A stretch of DNA of 64,000 bases from Verrucomicrobiota bacterium. GTDB lineage: Bacteria > Verrucomicrobiota > Verrucomicrobiia > Opitutales > Opitutaceae. A program made the position numbers and the translations under genes. Below, piece after piece: positions 32,115 through 40,742 of the stretch. The notes below the pieces were generated by a model. That model did no database searches. It saw only the letters and a program-made list of their open reading frames with translations, and was not told the DNA's origin. The stretch covers positions 31,412 to 95,411 of the forward strand of contig JAEWKR010000023.1 of NCBI GenBank assembly GCA_023457715.1, read 5' to 3'. Positions within the stretch are counted from its first letter, which is position 1; the number at the start of each line of letters is the position of its first letter.

Positions 32115-34055
32115 GTGCACGTGGGCGACAACAACCCCCAGATGACGTGGTTCTTCCGGCTCGCCACGGTGGTGCTGGTCGTGGCGATTCTGCGCCTTGC
32201 GCAGGACGTGCTGATTCCCATCGTTTTCGCCACGCTGCTGGCCTTTCTGCTGGCACCGCTCGTCGTGCGGCTCATGCGATGGCGGCTGCCAAAGACGGCC
32301 GCCATCGTGGTCACCGTAAGCCTCGCGTTCGCGGTGATCGGGGGAATCGGCTGGCTGGTGGCGTCGCAGGCGATCGCGCTCGTGAGGGAATTGCCGAACT
32401 ATGAGCAGAACCTGCAGCGAAAGATCGCCGCGGTGCGGGAAAACGAAAGCCCGGGCGTGGCGTCCCGCGTCGCCCGGATGGTGGAGAACCTGCGCCGCGG
32501 AATTCAGGCGCCGCGCCCCGCCGAGGCGACGCCTCCGCCCCCGTTGGCCGACGAACCGACGCCGGTGCCCGTCCAGGTGAAGGCCACCGATCCCTCCCCC
32601 TGGCAGCTCTTTCGCAGTGTGGCCGGTCCCATCCTCCGCCCCCTGGGGGTTGCCGGCATCATCGTGGTTTTCGTGGTGGCAATCCTGTTTCAACGTGAGG
32701 ATCTCCGGGACCGGGTGCTCAAACTGCTCAGTGCCGGTCAGCTCAACGTCGCCACCCAGGCGCTCGATGACGCCGCGAGCCGCGTCTCCCGCTACCTGGG
32801 CATGCAGCTCGTCGTGAATGCCTCCTATGGCGTTCCCATTGGAATCGGCCTCTACTTCATCGGCATCCCGAACGCCCTGCTCTGGGGGATGCTGGCCACG
32901 CTCCTGCGCTTCATTCCCTTCATCGGCCCGTGGATTGCCGCGCTCTTCCCCCTCACCCTCGCCATTGCCGTGGATCCCGGCTGGACGATGCTGCTGTGGG
33001 TGATCGGCCTGTTTGTCGTGATGGAGTTGATCAGCAACAACATCATCGAGGTCGTCGTCTACGGGGCGACCACCGGCATCTCGAATTTCGCTCTTCTCGT
33101 GGCCGCCGTGTTCTGGACCTGGCTGTGGGGCCCGGCGGGGCTCGCGCTGTCCACGCCGCTCACCGCCTGCCTCCTCGTCATCGGGAACTACGTGCCCGCG
33201 CTCGGTTTTCTCAAGATGCTCCTCGGCAGCGAGCCCGTGCTCGATCCGCCCGATCAATTCTACCAGCGGATGCTGTCCATGGAGTCGGAAGACATGCTGG
33301 AACTGGCCAACCGTTACATCAACGAGCACTCCGTCGAACAATTCTATGACGAGGTTTTCCTGCCGGCCCTGTTGATGTCGGAGGAGGACCGGCACCGCGG
33401 CTCGCTGACGGAGTCGCGACAGCAGTTCATCTTTCAGGCCAGCCGCGAGCTGATCGAGGAGCTGGAGGGAGAGGAGCAGGCCTTGACGGCGGAGACGCAG
33501 AGCGCCGATCCGTGCGAAGCCGCGGTGATGCAGCCCACCCCGCCGCGCGTCCTGATCATTCCCGCGCGCGACGAAGCCGACGAGATCGCGGGGCTGGTGC
33601 TCTCCCATCTGTTGCGCCGCCGCGGCGTCCCGGCTTCCGTCCAGTCCGCGACCGCGCCGTTCGATAGCACCGTGCAATCGATCAACCAGCATCCCGTCGA
33701 CGTGATCATCGTTTCGGCACTCCCACCGTCGACGGCGGGCGCCGTGCGGCACGCCTGCCGGCGACTGCGGTCGCAGCAGCCGACTTTGCCCATGATCGTC
33801 GGGGTATGGCACCACACGCGCTCCGAACGGGTGCTGCAGGAACGCCTGCGTCTGCACCCGGAGGAGGAAATCGTGAACTCGCTCTCCGACGCCCTGGCGG
33901 CGACCGAACGAAGCCTTCCTCCGGGCACCTTTCAGCCGCTGCCCGAGGCGGCCTCGAGGAGACGCGCCCGCGACGAGAAGGAAAGACCCACGCCGATCGC
34001 CCCCGCGTCCACCCGGCTCGACCGCAAGCCCCCCACCCGCGTGCTGCGGACCTGA
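32115..34055 (+). CDS. AI-2E/PerM-family membrane transporter with long cytoplasmic C-terminal domain
   Basis: A 646-aa protein. Residues 10-370 form the PerM/AI-2E transporter fold: two N-terminal helices, a periplasmic-like segment rich in Pro (EATPPPPLADEPTPVPVQVK), and the late helices with LLRFIPFIGPWIAALFPLTL, ISNNIIEVVVYGATTGISN. After residue 370 a soluble tail of about 275 residues follows, with helices and a Rossmann-like segment (PRVLIIPARDEADEIAGLVL, then HPVDVIIVSALPPSTAGAVR) resembling a degenerate receiver or B12-binding-like fold. The family exports or exchanges small molecules, Na+/H+ in some members. Start: GTG at 32115, or an internal ATG 10 codons on. Substrate unknown. 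Confidence 0.82.
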   Translation: MHVGDNNPQMTWFFRLATVVLVVAILRLAQDVLIPIVFATLLAFLLAPLVVRLMRWRLPKTAAIVVTVSLAFAVIGGIGWLVASQAIALVRELPNYEQNLQRKIAAVRENESPGVASRVARMVENLRRGIQAPRPAEATPPPPLADEPTPVPVQVKATDPSPWQLFRSVAGPILRPLGVAGIIVVFVVAILFQREDLRDRVLKLLSAGQLNVATQALDDAASRVSRYLGMQLVVNASYGVPIGIGLYFIGIPNALLWGMLATLLRFIPFIGPWIAALFPLTLAIAVDPGWTMLLWVIGLFVVMELISNNIIEVVVYGATTGISNFALLVAAVFWTWLWGPAGLALSTPLTACLLVIGNYVPALGFLKMLLGSEPVLDPPDQFYQRMLSMESEDMLELANRYINEHSVEQFYDEVFLPALLMSEEDRHRGSLTESRQQFIFQASRELIEELEGEEQALTAETQSADPCEAAVMQPTPPRVLIIPARDEADEIAGLVLSHLLRRRGVPASVQSATAPFDSTVQSINQHPVDVIIVSALPPSTAGAVRHACRRLRSQQPTLPMIVGVWHHTRSERVLQERLRLHPEEEIVNSLSDALAATERSLPPGTFQPLPEAASRRRARDEKERPTPIAPASTRLDRKPPTRVLRT

Positions 34056-34171
34056 GCGCGACTCGGACCCGCGAAAAAATTGCGGCGGAAGGATTCGGAC
34101 GCCGCCCGGTCCCGGCTTTGGTAGCCTCGCGACCATGAAGAATCAGGCCAGCGAAGCAGCGCGGCGTTGCC

Positions 34172-35674
34172 ATGCCGGAACGGCATCGGGAGGCTGAGGC
34201 GATGCGGCTCACCGATCAGCGCATGTACGAGCGAATGCTCGCCAGCGACGCGACCTGCAACGGCCGGTTCATCACCGGCGTGCTCACCACCGGCATCTAC
34301 TGCCTGCCCGGCTGCAGGGCGCGGAAACCGAAGCCGGAAAACGTCCGCTTCTTTCCGACCTGCGAGGCGGCGCGCGCGGCCGGTCTGCGCCCCTGCCGCA
34401 AATGCCACCCGGACGATTTTGCCCGCGGCGCCGACCCGGTGCTGGCGGACATCGAGGCACTCGTTGCCGAGGTGCGGGCGAACCCGGCGGCCTTTGCCGA
34501 TACGCGCGCGCTGGTGCGACGCTCGGGCTTCGGCACCACGCGCTTGTTCGAACTGGTGCGGCAGCACTTTCACCTCAGCCCCGCCGACCTCCTGCTGCGG
34601 GCGCGGCTCGACCATGCCCGCAGCAGCCTGCTCGCCGGGACCGGGTCCGCCGCCCCGGCCGGCGGGCGCGGGAGCCGCCGCTCCGCCGCCCCCGCGGGAT
34701 TGCTCGAGGTGGCGGCGGCGGCCGGCTTCGAGTCGCTCTCGGTCTTCCATGATCACTTCCGTCGCGCGACCGGCATGACGCCCGCGGCGTACCGCGAGTT
34801 GAAGCAGTCACGCTCCTTCCAGGTCGACCTCCCGGACGGATATCCCCTCGCCTACCTGAAGCGCAGCCTGGCGCGCGATCCCCACCGTGTGACCGAGCGC
34901 CAGGTCGGCGAGCGATACGACTTTGCCCTCCGCCTTGCCGGCCAGCCAGCGCGCCTGTCGCTGCAGTTCGCCGAACGGGCCGTCGAGGCGACGGTGGAAG
35001 GGGGCGACGCGGTCGAGGCCCATCGCGTGGTGGTCGGCCTGCTGGGCTTGGAGCAGGATGCCGCGGGCTTCGTCAGGCTGGCGGGCAGGCTCGGACTCGG
35101 CCGGCTGGTCCGCGGGCGCGAGCAGCTGCGGGTCAGCCAGACTCCCTCCATTTACGATGGCCTGCTGTGGGCGATCATCGGTCAACAGATCAACCTGGCG
35201 TTTGCCTTCCAGCTGCGCCGTCGGCTGTACACCTTGACGGGGGACCCGGTGGGCGACGGTTTGATCGCCCCGCCAACCCCTGCCGCGGTCGCCGCCCTGG
35301 CGGACGATGCGCTGCTCCCGCACCAGTACTCGGCGCGCAAGGCGGAATACGTTCTCCGGACCTCGCGGCTGATTGCGAGCGGCGAGCTCGACCTGGCCGG
35401 ATTGCGGACCTCGTCGGTGACCCGCGCGGAACGAACCCTCCTCGCGGTGCGCGGCCTGGGACCGTGGTCGGTCAACTATCTGTTGATGCGCTCGCTCGGC
35501 GCACCGGACTGCGTGCCGCTCGGCGACACCGGGGTGACCCGCGCGCTGCAGGCGTTGTTCAAACTCGAAGAGCGGCCCGGGGTCGACGCGACGCTCCGGT
35601 TGATGCAGCCTTTCTCTCCGTATCGTAGTCTCGCCACGTATCATCTCTGGCAGTTTGGCCGACCCGCCCCATGA
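34172..35674 (+). CDS. Ada-type methyl-sensing regulator fused to AlkA DNA glycosylase
   Basis: A 500-aa fusion. Residues 12-85 are the Ada zinc domain with FITGVLTTGIYCLPGC and GLRPCRKC (Cys 44, 48, 75, 78), which accepts methyl groups from phosphotriesters. Residues 100-215 are an AraC-type helix-turn-helix (LLEVAAAAGFESLSVFHDHF, RATGMTPAAYREL). Residues 225-500 are an AlkA-like HhH-GPD glycosylase with WAIIGQQINLAFAFQLRRRL, GLGPWSVNYLLMRSL and catalytic Asp 452 in VPLGDTGV. It should sense alkylation and excise alkylated bases. It overlaps ogt by ATGA, giving a complete adaptive-response operon. Confidence 0.93.
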   Translation: MPERHREAEAMRLTDQRMYERMLASDATCNGRFITGVLTTGIYCLPGCRARKPKPENVRFFPTCEAARAAGLRPCRKCHPDDFARGADPVLADIEALVAEVRANPAAFADTRALVRRSGFGTTRLFELVRQHFHLSPADLLLRARLDHARSSLLAGTGSAAPAGGRGSRRSAAPAGLLEVAAAAGFESLSVFHDHFRRATGMTPAAYRELKQSRSFQVDLPDGYPLAYLKRSLARDPHRVTERQVGERYDFALRLAGQPARLSLQFAERAVEATVEGGDAVEAHRVVVGLLGLEQDAAGFVRLAGRLGLGRLVRGREQLRVSQTPSIYDGLLWAIIGQQINLAFAFQLRRRLYTLTGDPVGDGLIAPPTPAAVAALADDALLPHQYSARKAEYVLRTSRLIASGELDLAGLRTSSVTRAERTLLAVRGLGPWSVNYLLMRSLGAPDCVPLGDTGVTRALQALFKLEERPGVDATLRLMQPFSPYRSLATYHLWQFGRPAP

Positions 35675-36231
35675 CGCTGTTCCATTCCACCTTGGCCACG
35701 CCCTTCGGACCGTTTTCGGTCGCGACCGACGAGGAGGGTTTTGTGTGTTGCTCGGCTTTCGGCCGGCTGCCGGCACTCAAGGCGCGGCTGCCTCGGCGCT
35801 CGCGGGCGGCCGCCGAGCCCGGCGCGGTCGAATGGCGGCCGGCCGGCCGCCGCCATGCGCGGATCCGCCAGGAGGTGCGCGAGTACTGCGCCGGCTCACG
35901 GCCGCACCCGGACGTCCCGCTGCGCCCGGTCGGAAGTTCGTTTCAGCAGCGCGTCTGGCAGGCGCTCGCCACGGTTCCGCCCGGCGAAACCCGCAGCTAC
36001 GGCCAACTCGCCCGCACCCTCCAAACCGCTCCACGTGCGGTGGGCCGCGCCAACGCCACCAACCCGGTCTGCCTCTTCGTGCCGTGCCATCGCATCGTGG
36101 GCGGCACGGGCGCGTTGACGGGCTTCGCCTTTGGAAACGTCTTGAAGGCAAAGCTGCTCCGTCACGAGGCCGTCCGTCGCGCTAAAAGCACTCAAGTTGC
36201 GTCCACGTCCGCCGATAAGGTAACATCATAG
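35671..36231 (+). CDS. ogt: Methylated-DNA-protein-cysteine methyltransferase
   Basis: A 186-aa suicide repair protein that removes O6-methylguanine. It contains SSFQQRVWQALATVPPGETR, SYGQLARTLQTAPRAVGRAN and the acceptor-cysteine motif VPCHRIVG (Cys 139). The downstream GGTGALTGFAFGNVLKAKLL matches the conserved C-terminal helix. The ATG overlaps the stop of the Ada-AlkA fusion, so both are made from one alkylation-responsive transcript. The C-terminal 20 residues are an unconserved Ser/Thr/Ala tail. Confidence 0.94.
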   Translation: MTLFHSTLATPFGPFSVATDEEGFVCCSAFGRLPALKARLPRRSRAAAEPGAVEWRPAGRRHARIRQEVREYCAGSRPHPDVPLRPVGSSFQQRVWQALATVPPGETRSYGQLARTLQTAPRAVGRANATNPVCLFVPCHRIVGGTGALTGFAFGNVLKAKLLRHEAVRRAKSTQVASTSADKVTS

Positions 36232-36292
36232 CGGATACTGCGTTCCCCCTTCCCCGGACTTCGTCGTCGGCGCTCCGCCCGGCGCGTGGCTG

Positions 36293-36832
36293 ATGCTGCC
36301 CATGGGTCAGTCCAACCCACCCCCGCCGTCACGCTCTCAGCGACCGGTCGACGCCACCTGCATCTTCGTCACCGTGGCGGATCTTCGCCACGCCACGGCG
36401 CCGGACGTGATCCTGACCACGCTCGGGCTGGGATCCTGCCTTGGCATCACCTGCTACGATCCGCTGCGGCGCATCGGCGGCATGCTCCACACGATGCTGC
36501 CGGACTCGCGCCGGCATCGCCGGGAGAATCCGCCGCCCGCCATGTACCTCAACCTGGGGCTCCCCGCCCTGATCAATGGCATGGTCGAACTCGGGGCGAG
36601 CATGCCGCACCTCCAGTTCAAGGTGTTTGGCGGCGCGCGCATCCTCCAATCGAACGACTATTTCAGCGTGGGCCGGAAGAACGTGGAAATGATGGAGCAG
36701 TTTGTGGATGCCTACCGCCTCAATGTCCGGCACTGGGATGTCGGGGGGCAGACCAACCGCTCGATCGACCTTTACATCAGCGACGGCCGGGTGGCCCTTC
36801 GGATGCCCGGTCAACCGGAGAAATGGCTATGA
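36293..36832 (+). CDS. cheD: CheD, chemoreceptor glutamine deamidase
   Basis: A 179-aa protein with the catalytic Cys and His motifs LTTLGLGSCLGITCYD (Cys 49) and GGMLHTMLPDS (His 66), plus the Thr-rich VGGQTNRSIDLYISDGRVAL strand. CheD deamidates Gln in chemoreceptors and in some species binds CheC. No mcp, cheA or cheC gene is in the window. It is coupled to an HDOD gene whose ATG overlaps its stop. The start may be the first or the second Met, nine nt apart. Confidence 0.93.
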   Translation: MLPMGQSNPPPPSRSQRPVDATCIFVTVADLRHATAPDVILTTLGLGSCLGITCYDPLRRIGGMLHTMLPDSRRHRRENPPPAMYLNLGLPALINGMVELGASMPHLQFKVFGGARILQSNDYFSVGRKNVEMMEQFVDAYRLNVRHWDVGGQTNRSIDLYISDGRVALRMPGQPEKWL

Positions 36833-37692
36833 ACCATCCGCCCACCCCCACCCTGGACGCCGTGGTGAAGAACGCCGCGCGCCTGCCGTCGGCGCCCTGG
36901 CTCCTGCCGAAACTCATGGCGCAGCTGGCCGACCCGGACAGTGCGGCCGACCAGGTGGAGTCTCTCATCCGCATGGATGCCGGGCTGGCCGTCAGCACGC
37001 TGCGAATGGCCAACTCCGCGTATTTCCACAACGCGACGCCGTGCGACACGCTGCAGGAGGCGGTCGTCCGGCTGGGCTTCCGCGAGATCTACCGGCTGGC
37101 GACGACCACCATGGCCAGCGCGTGGCTCAGTTCGGAGGTTGACGGTTATGGTTGGCGCCCTGGCGACCTCTACCGGCACTCGCTGACGGTGGCGGTCGCC
37201 GGCGATCTCCTGGCCCGGCACACCGAGCGCTGCGAACCGGAGGTGGCCTACACCGGCGGACTGCTCCATGACGTCGGCAAACTCGCGCTCGCGTTCACCT
37301 GTTCCAGCCATTTCGAGCGGATCCGCGCGTACCAACGCGAGCAGCAGTGTCCCTGGCGGGCGGCCGAACACGCCGTGCTGGGCTACGATCACACCGACAT
37401 CTCGGGCGAACTGCTCCGGACCTGGGATTTCCCCGCTTCGTTGATCGAGGTGGTCCGCCATTACCCGCGGCCCCGCCTGTCCGCGGAGGCGCGGCGGGAC
37501 CTGGTCATCCACATTCATGCGGCCAAGCACCTCGCGCTGTGCCTGGGCACGGGCGTCGGCGAGGAAGGTTTTCAATCGGAGCTGGACGAAAGCGCGCTGC
37601 ACGACGGCGGCATCGGCCCGGAACTGGCCGAGACCCTTTTGCCGGAAGTGCACGAGCTCACCGAGCGACTGCTCGCGACGAAACCCCGGTGA
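36829..37692 (+). CDS. HDOD domain signalling protein
   Basis: A 287-aa cytoplasmic protein. The HDOD domain (about residues 14-210) includes LPSAPWLLPKLMAQLADPDS, RMDAGLAVSTLRMANSAYF, CDTLQEAVVRLGFREIYRLA and GGLLHDVGKLALAF, an HD-like motif that is usually not catalytic in HDOD proteins. HDOD proteins take part in signalling, stress and motility control, but the molecular role is not known. It is translationally coupled to cheD (ATGA), hinting at a chemosensory link. A second HDOD gene lies at 59568. Confidence 0.88.
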   Translation: MNHPPTPTLDAVVKNAARLPSAPWLLPKLMAQLADPDSAADQVESLIRMDAGLAVSTLRMANSAYFHNATPCDTLQEAVVRLGFREIYRLATTTMASAWLSSEVDGYGWRPGDLYRHSLTVAVAGDLLARHTERCEPEVAYTGGLLHDVGKLALAFTCSSHFERIRAYQREQQCPWRAAEHAVLGYDHTDISGELLRTWDFPASLIEVVRHYPRPRLSAEARRDLVIHIHAAKHLALCLGTGVGEEGFQSELDESALHDGGIGPELAETLLPEVHELTERLLATKPR

Positions 37693-37731
37693 TCCGGGGG
37701 AGTCCGCTCCCCCGCCGGCCCGCCGCACGCG

Positions 37732-39165
37732 TCATTCCTCCCACGTTCGCAACACGTCGGCGCTGACTCCCAGCAATTTCGCGGCGCGGGTCGCATTGCC
37801 GGCTTCCGCCTGCAGCGCGCGACGCGCGAGTTCCCGCTGGACGGCCGGCAGGATCGGACCTCCGCTCGCGCGCAGGTGCTCGAAAAGGGCGTCGAAAACC
37901 GGCCCCAGCGCGGCGCCCGGCGCCGGCGTCTCCCCACCCTCGGCCGTCTCGGTGCCGGCGGCCCCGCCCACGGCCGCGCGGATCTCGGCCGGCAGGTCCT
38001 TGACCAGGATCGCGTCGCCCTGCGCGATCACCGCGCTGCGGTAGATCACGTTCTCCAGTTCCCGGACGTTGCCCGGCCAGCCATAGCGGGTGAGCACGCC
38101 CATGGCCTCCGGCGACACCTTGTTGACGCGGGACTTCTTCTGCTTGACCAGGCTTTGCAGGCAGAAGTCGACGATCTGAGGCACGTCGTCCGTCCGGTCC
38201 CGCAGGGGCGGCATCTTGATGCGGACGACATTCAGGCGGTAGTACAGGTCCTCGCGAAACGTCTTCGCGCGCACCATGTCCTCCAGATCCTTGTTGGTCG
38301 CGGCGATGATGCGCACGTCGACCCGGAGCGTCTCGCTCCCGCCGACCCGCTGGATCTCGCCCACCTGCAGCACCCGCAGGATCTTGGTCTGGGTCTGCAG
38401 CGCCATGTCGCCGATCTCGTCGAGGAAGATAGTGCCGCCGTCGCAAAGTTCGAACTTGCCGATCCGCTGGGTCGTGGCGCCCGTGAAGGACCCCTTCTCG
38501 TGGCCGAACAATTCGCTCTCGATCAGATTATCCGGGATCGCGGCACAATTGACGGCGATGAACGGCTTGCCGGCCCGGTGACTGTGTTTCCAGATCGAGC
38601 GGGCGACCAGTTCCTTGCCCGTGCCGCTTTCGCCGGTGATCATCACGGTCACGTCGCTGGCGGTCACCTGGCCGATGACCTTGAAGACATCCTGCATCAC
38701 CGGCGAGTTGCCGACGATGCCTTCGCGGTAGTCCTCGATGTTGATGCTCGGCTTGTAGTCGCCCACGGCGCGCAGGTCCGCGTGCGCCTTGAGCGCGTTC
38801 TCCGCCAGCGCCAGCACCTTGGCCGGATCGAACGGCTTCATCACGTAGTCGAACGCGCCGTATTTCATCGCCTCGATGGCGGTCTGGGCCGTCCCGAACG
38901 CGGTCATCAGGATCACCAGCTGCTTGGGGCTGGCCGCCCGGATGTGCTGGAGCGCTTCGATGCCGCTCATCCCGCCCATGCGCACGTCGAGGAAGACGAG
39001 ATCCGGCGGAGGACCTTTCTTCACCATCGCAATCCCTTGCTCCCCACTGGGAGCCTCCACCACCACGTACTTCCGGGACGACAGCACGCGCGTGAGCGAA
39101 TAACGAATTTCCGCGTCATCATCGATGACGAGGATGGTCGGGTTTTTGGCGGCGGATTCAGGCAT
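37732..39165 (-). CDS. Sigma-54-dependent response regulator (NtrC family)
   Basis: A 477-aa regulator: receiver domain with phosphoacceptor Asp 60 (LVFLDVRMGG), AAA+ domain with ITGESGTGKELVARSI (Walker A 178-185), the sigma-54 contact loop GSFTGAT, IFLDEIGDMALQTQTKILRV, and a C-terminal Fis-type helix-turn-helix (GNATRAAKLLGVSADVLRTW). It activates RNA polymerase-sigma54 at remote sites. No partner kinase is adjacent. It diverges from a site-2 protease gene across a 241-nt region. Start 39165 (MPESAAKNPTILVIDDD) is preferred over the long in-frame extension. Confidence 0.93.
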   Translation of the reverse strand: MPESAAKNPTILVIDDDAEIRYSLTRVLSSRKYVVVEAPSGEQGIAMVKKGPPPDLVFLDVRMGGMSGIEALQHIRAASPKQLVILMTAFGTAQTAIEAMKYGAFDYVMKPFDPAKVLALAENALKAHADLRAVGDYKPSINIEDYREGIVGNSPVMQDVFKVIGQVTASDVTVMITGESGTGKELVARSIWKHSHRAGKPFIAVNCAAIPDNLIESELFGHEKGSFTGATTQRIGKFELCDGGTIFLDEIGDMALQTQTKILRVLQVGEIQRVGGSETLRVDVRIIAATNKDLEDMVRAKTFREDLYYRLNVVRIKMPPLRDRTDDVPQIVDFCLQSLVKQKKSRVNKVSPEAMGVLTRYGWPGNVRELENVIYRSAVIAQGDAILVKDLPAEIRAAVGGAAGTETAEGGETPAPGAALGPVFDALFEHLRASGGPILPAVQRELARRALQAEAGNATRAAKLLGVSADVLRTWEE

Positions 39166-39406
39166 GGCGCAGACGAAGTGCAGCAGATCCAACGCCATCC
39201 CCGCCGGGAAGGGAAGGCCCATGTCGAGGGCCGGGAGGGAGCAGAGGAGCGGAGGACCGGAAGGCCCGGGGGGCGGCAGAACCCGACATATCGCTGCGCT
39301 CCTTTCGCCTTCACCCCACTTGTTTTCCGGGGGTTTTAGGTCAGTATAACCACCGCTCGCGCAAAGATCTGCCCACCGCAGGTCCCGCGCGACTCCTTCC
39401 CGACTC

Positions 39407-40219
39407 ATGCTTCGCTGGTCGATTCCTCTCTTTCGTATCCGCGGCATCCAGCTCGCCGTCCACGGATCCTTCTTTCTGCTGCTCGCCTACGTGGCGTGGG
39501 CCGGCGCGCAGCCGTCCACCGAACTCGAAGGGCTGGGAGGCTGGCTCGGCGTGGCGTGGAGCGTGGCGCTGCTGCTGGCGTTTTTTACCTGTGTCGTCCT
39601 GCACGAGCTTGGTCACAGCTTCATGGCCATGCGGTTTGGCGTCGGCGTTCGTCGGATCCTGCTCATGCCGATCGGCGGGATGGCGGAGTTCGACTCGATC
39701 CCCCGGGAGCCCCGGCGTGAACTGCTCATCACGGCGGCCGGGCCGCTGGTCAATTTCGTCCTGGCGTTTGGTTTCTGGTTCGTGATCCGCGATCTCCCCG
39801 ACGAGGTCCCGTACTACTCCTTCGGCGCCTTCGCCTCCCAGTTGTTATGGGCGAATCTCGTCATGGGGATCTTCAACCTGCTGCCGGCGTTTCCGATGGA
39901 TGGGGGCCGGCTGCTCCGGGCGATCGTCGCCACGCGACGGCCCTATCTGCGCGCCACATGGTGGGCCGCGCTGACGGGCAAGATCGTGTGCGCGCTGGGC
40001 ATCCTCGCGGCGCTGACGGTCAGCCTGCTGGGTTACGCCGATCTCTGGCTGCTGGTCGTGCTCTTCGCCTTCATCGCGCTCGCCGGCGAACTCGAGTACC
40101 GCGCGATCGCGCGACGCGAACAGGAAGCCGAGCACTGGCGGCAGGTGCTCGCGCGGTGGTATCAGAAAGAGCCTCCCCCCGAGCCGCCCCTGCTCGCCTC
40201 CTCCCCGCCTTTGCCCTGA
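39407..40219 (+). CDS. Site-2 protease family metalloprotease (M50)
   Basis: A 270-aa polytopic membrane protease. The zinc motif VVLHELGHSFMAM (His 66, Glu 67, His 70) and the third ligand AFPMDGGRLLRA (Asp 165) lie in membrane segments. It resembles the compact M50 rhomboid-like subfamily without a PDZ domain and cleaves transmembrane substrates such as anti-sigma factors or signal peptides. No anti-sigma factor is adjacent. It is divergent from the sigma-54 regulator. The C-terminal tail is Pro-rich and cytoplasmic. Confidence 0.9.
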   Translation: MLRWSIPLFRIRGIQLAVHGSFFLLLAYVAWAGAQPSTELEGLGGWLGVAWSVALLLAFFTCVVLHELGHSFMAMRFGVGVRRILLMPIGGMAEFDSIPREPRRELLITAAGPLVNFVLAFGFWFVIRDLPDEVPYYSFGAFASQLLWANLVMGIFNLLPAFPMDGGRLLRAIVATRRPYLRATWWAALTGKIVCALGILAALTVSLLGYADLWLLVVLFAFIALAGELEYRAIARREQEAEHWRQVLARWYQKEPPPEPPLLASSPPLP

Positions 40220-40279
40220 GCGCGTTTTCCACTTTTCCCCGGTCGGTAACAAATTCTCCCTGCCGGCCCCTGCCGCCCC

Positions 40280-40735
40280 ATGCCCCATTCCGAAGAGTTC
40301 TCCCTCTTTCTCGTCGAGGACAGCGATGACGACCTTTTCCTGTTCCGCCGCCTGCTGAGCAAGGCCGAGATCGGGCTGCCCCTCCGGGTCGCGACGAACG
40401 GCCAGTCTGCAATCGAGCAGGTCACCCAGTTGCTGGCCGCAGGAGAGGCTCCGCCGGGGGTGTTCTTCATCGACCTGAAGCTTCCCCTCCGAAGCGGCTT
40501 CGAAGTCCTGGAATGGATTCGCAAGCAGCCGGCGCTCCGCGAGTCCGTCGCGTTGATCCTCTCCTCGTCGGCGGAGACCCGCGATGTGAAACGCGCATAC
40601 GAACTGCGCGCCGACAGCTATCTCGTCAAGTACCCGAGCCCGGCGGTCTTTCGCGAGGTGCTTCGCGCGGCCTCCGCGCTGCGCAAGGGCACCCCCCGGG
40701 AAAACGTCGCCTTCCCCGGGGTGCCGCAACCCTGA
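40280..40735 (+). CDS. Response regulator receiver protein (Rcp1-like)
   Basis: A 151-aa receiver with acidic residues EDSDDD (14-19), phosphoacceptor Asp 65 in VFFIDLKLPLRSGFEVLEWI, Ser in LILSSSAETRD and Lys in DSYLVKYPSP. The extended loop before the Asp and the LKLP motif place it in the Rcp1-type group often paired with phytochrome-like kinases. No kinase is adjacent. It has no output domain. It converges on an aldo-keto reductase gene with only 7 nt between stops. Confidence 0.9.
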   Translation: MPHSEEFSLFLVEDSDDDLFLFRRLLSKAEIGLPLRVATNGQSAIEQVTQLLAAGEAPPGVFFIDLKLPLRSGFEVLEWIRKQPALRESVALILSSSAETRDVKRAYELRADSYLVKYPSPAVFREVLRAASALRKGTPRENVAFPGVPQP

Positions 40736-40742
40736 ACGCGGC

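Noticed and set aside
32097..34136. A 679-aa minus-strand ORF opposite the AI-2E-type transporter
   Set aside because: Glu/Arg/His-rich antisense artefact; the opposite strand encodes hydrophobic helices of a known family.
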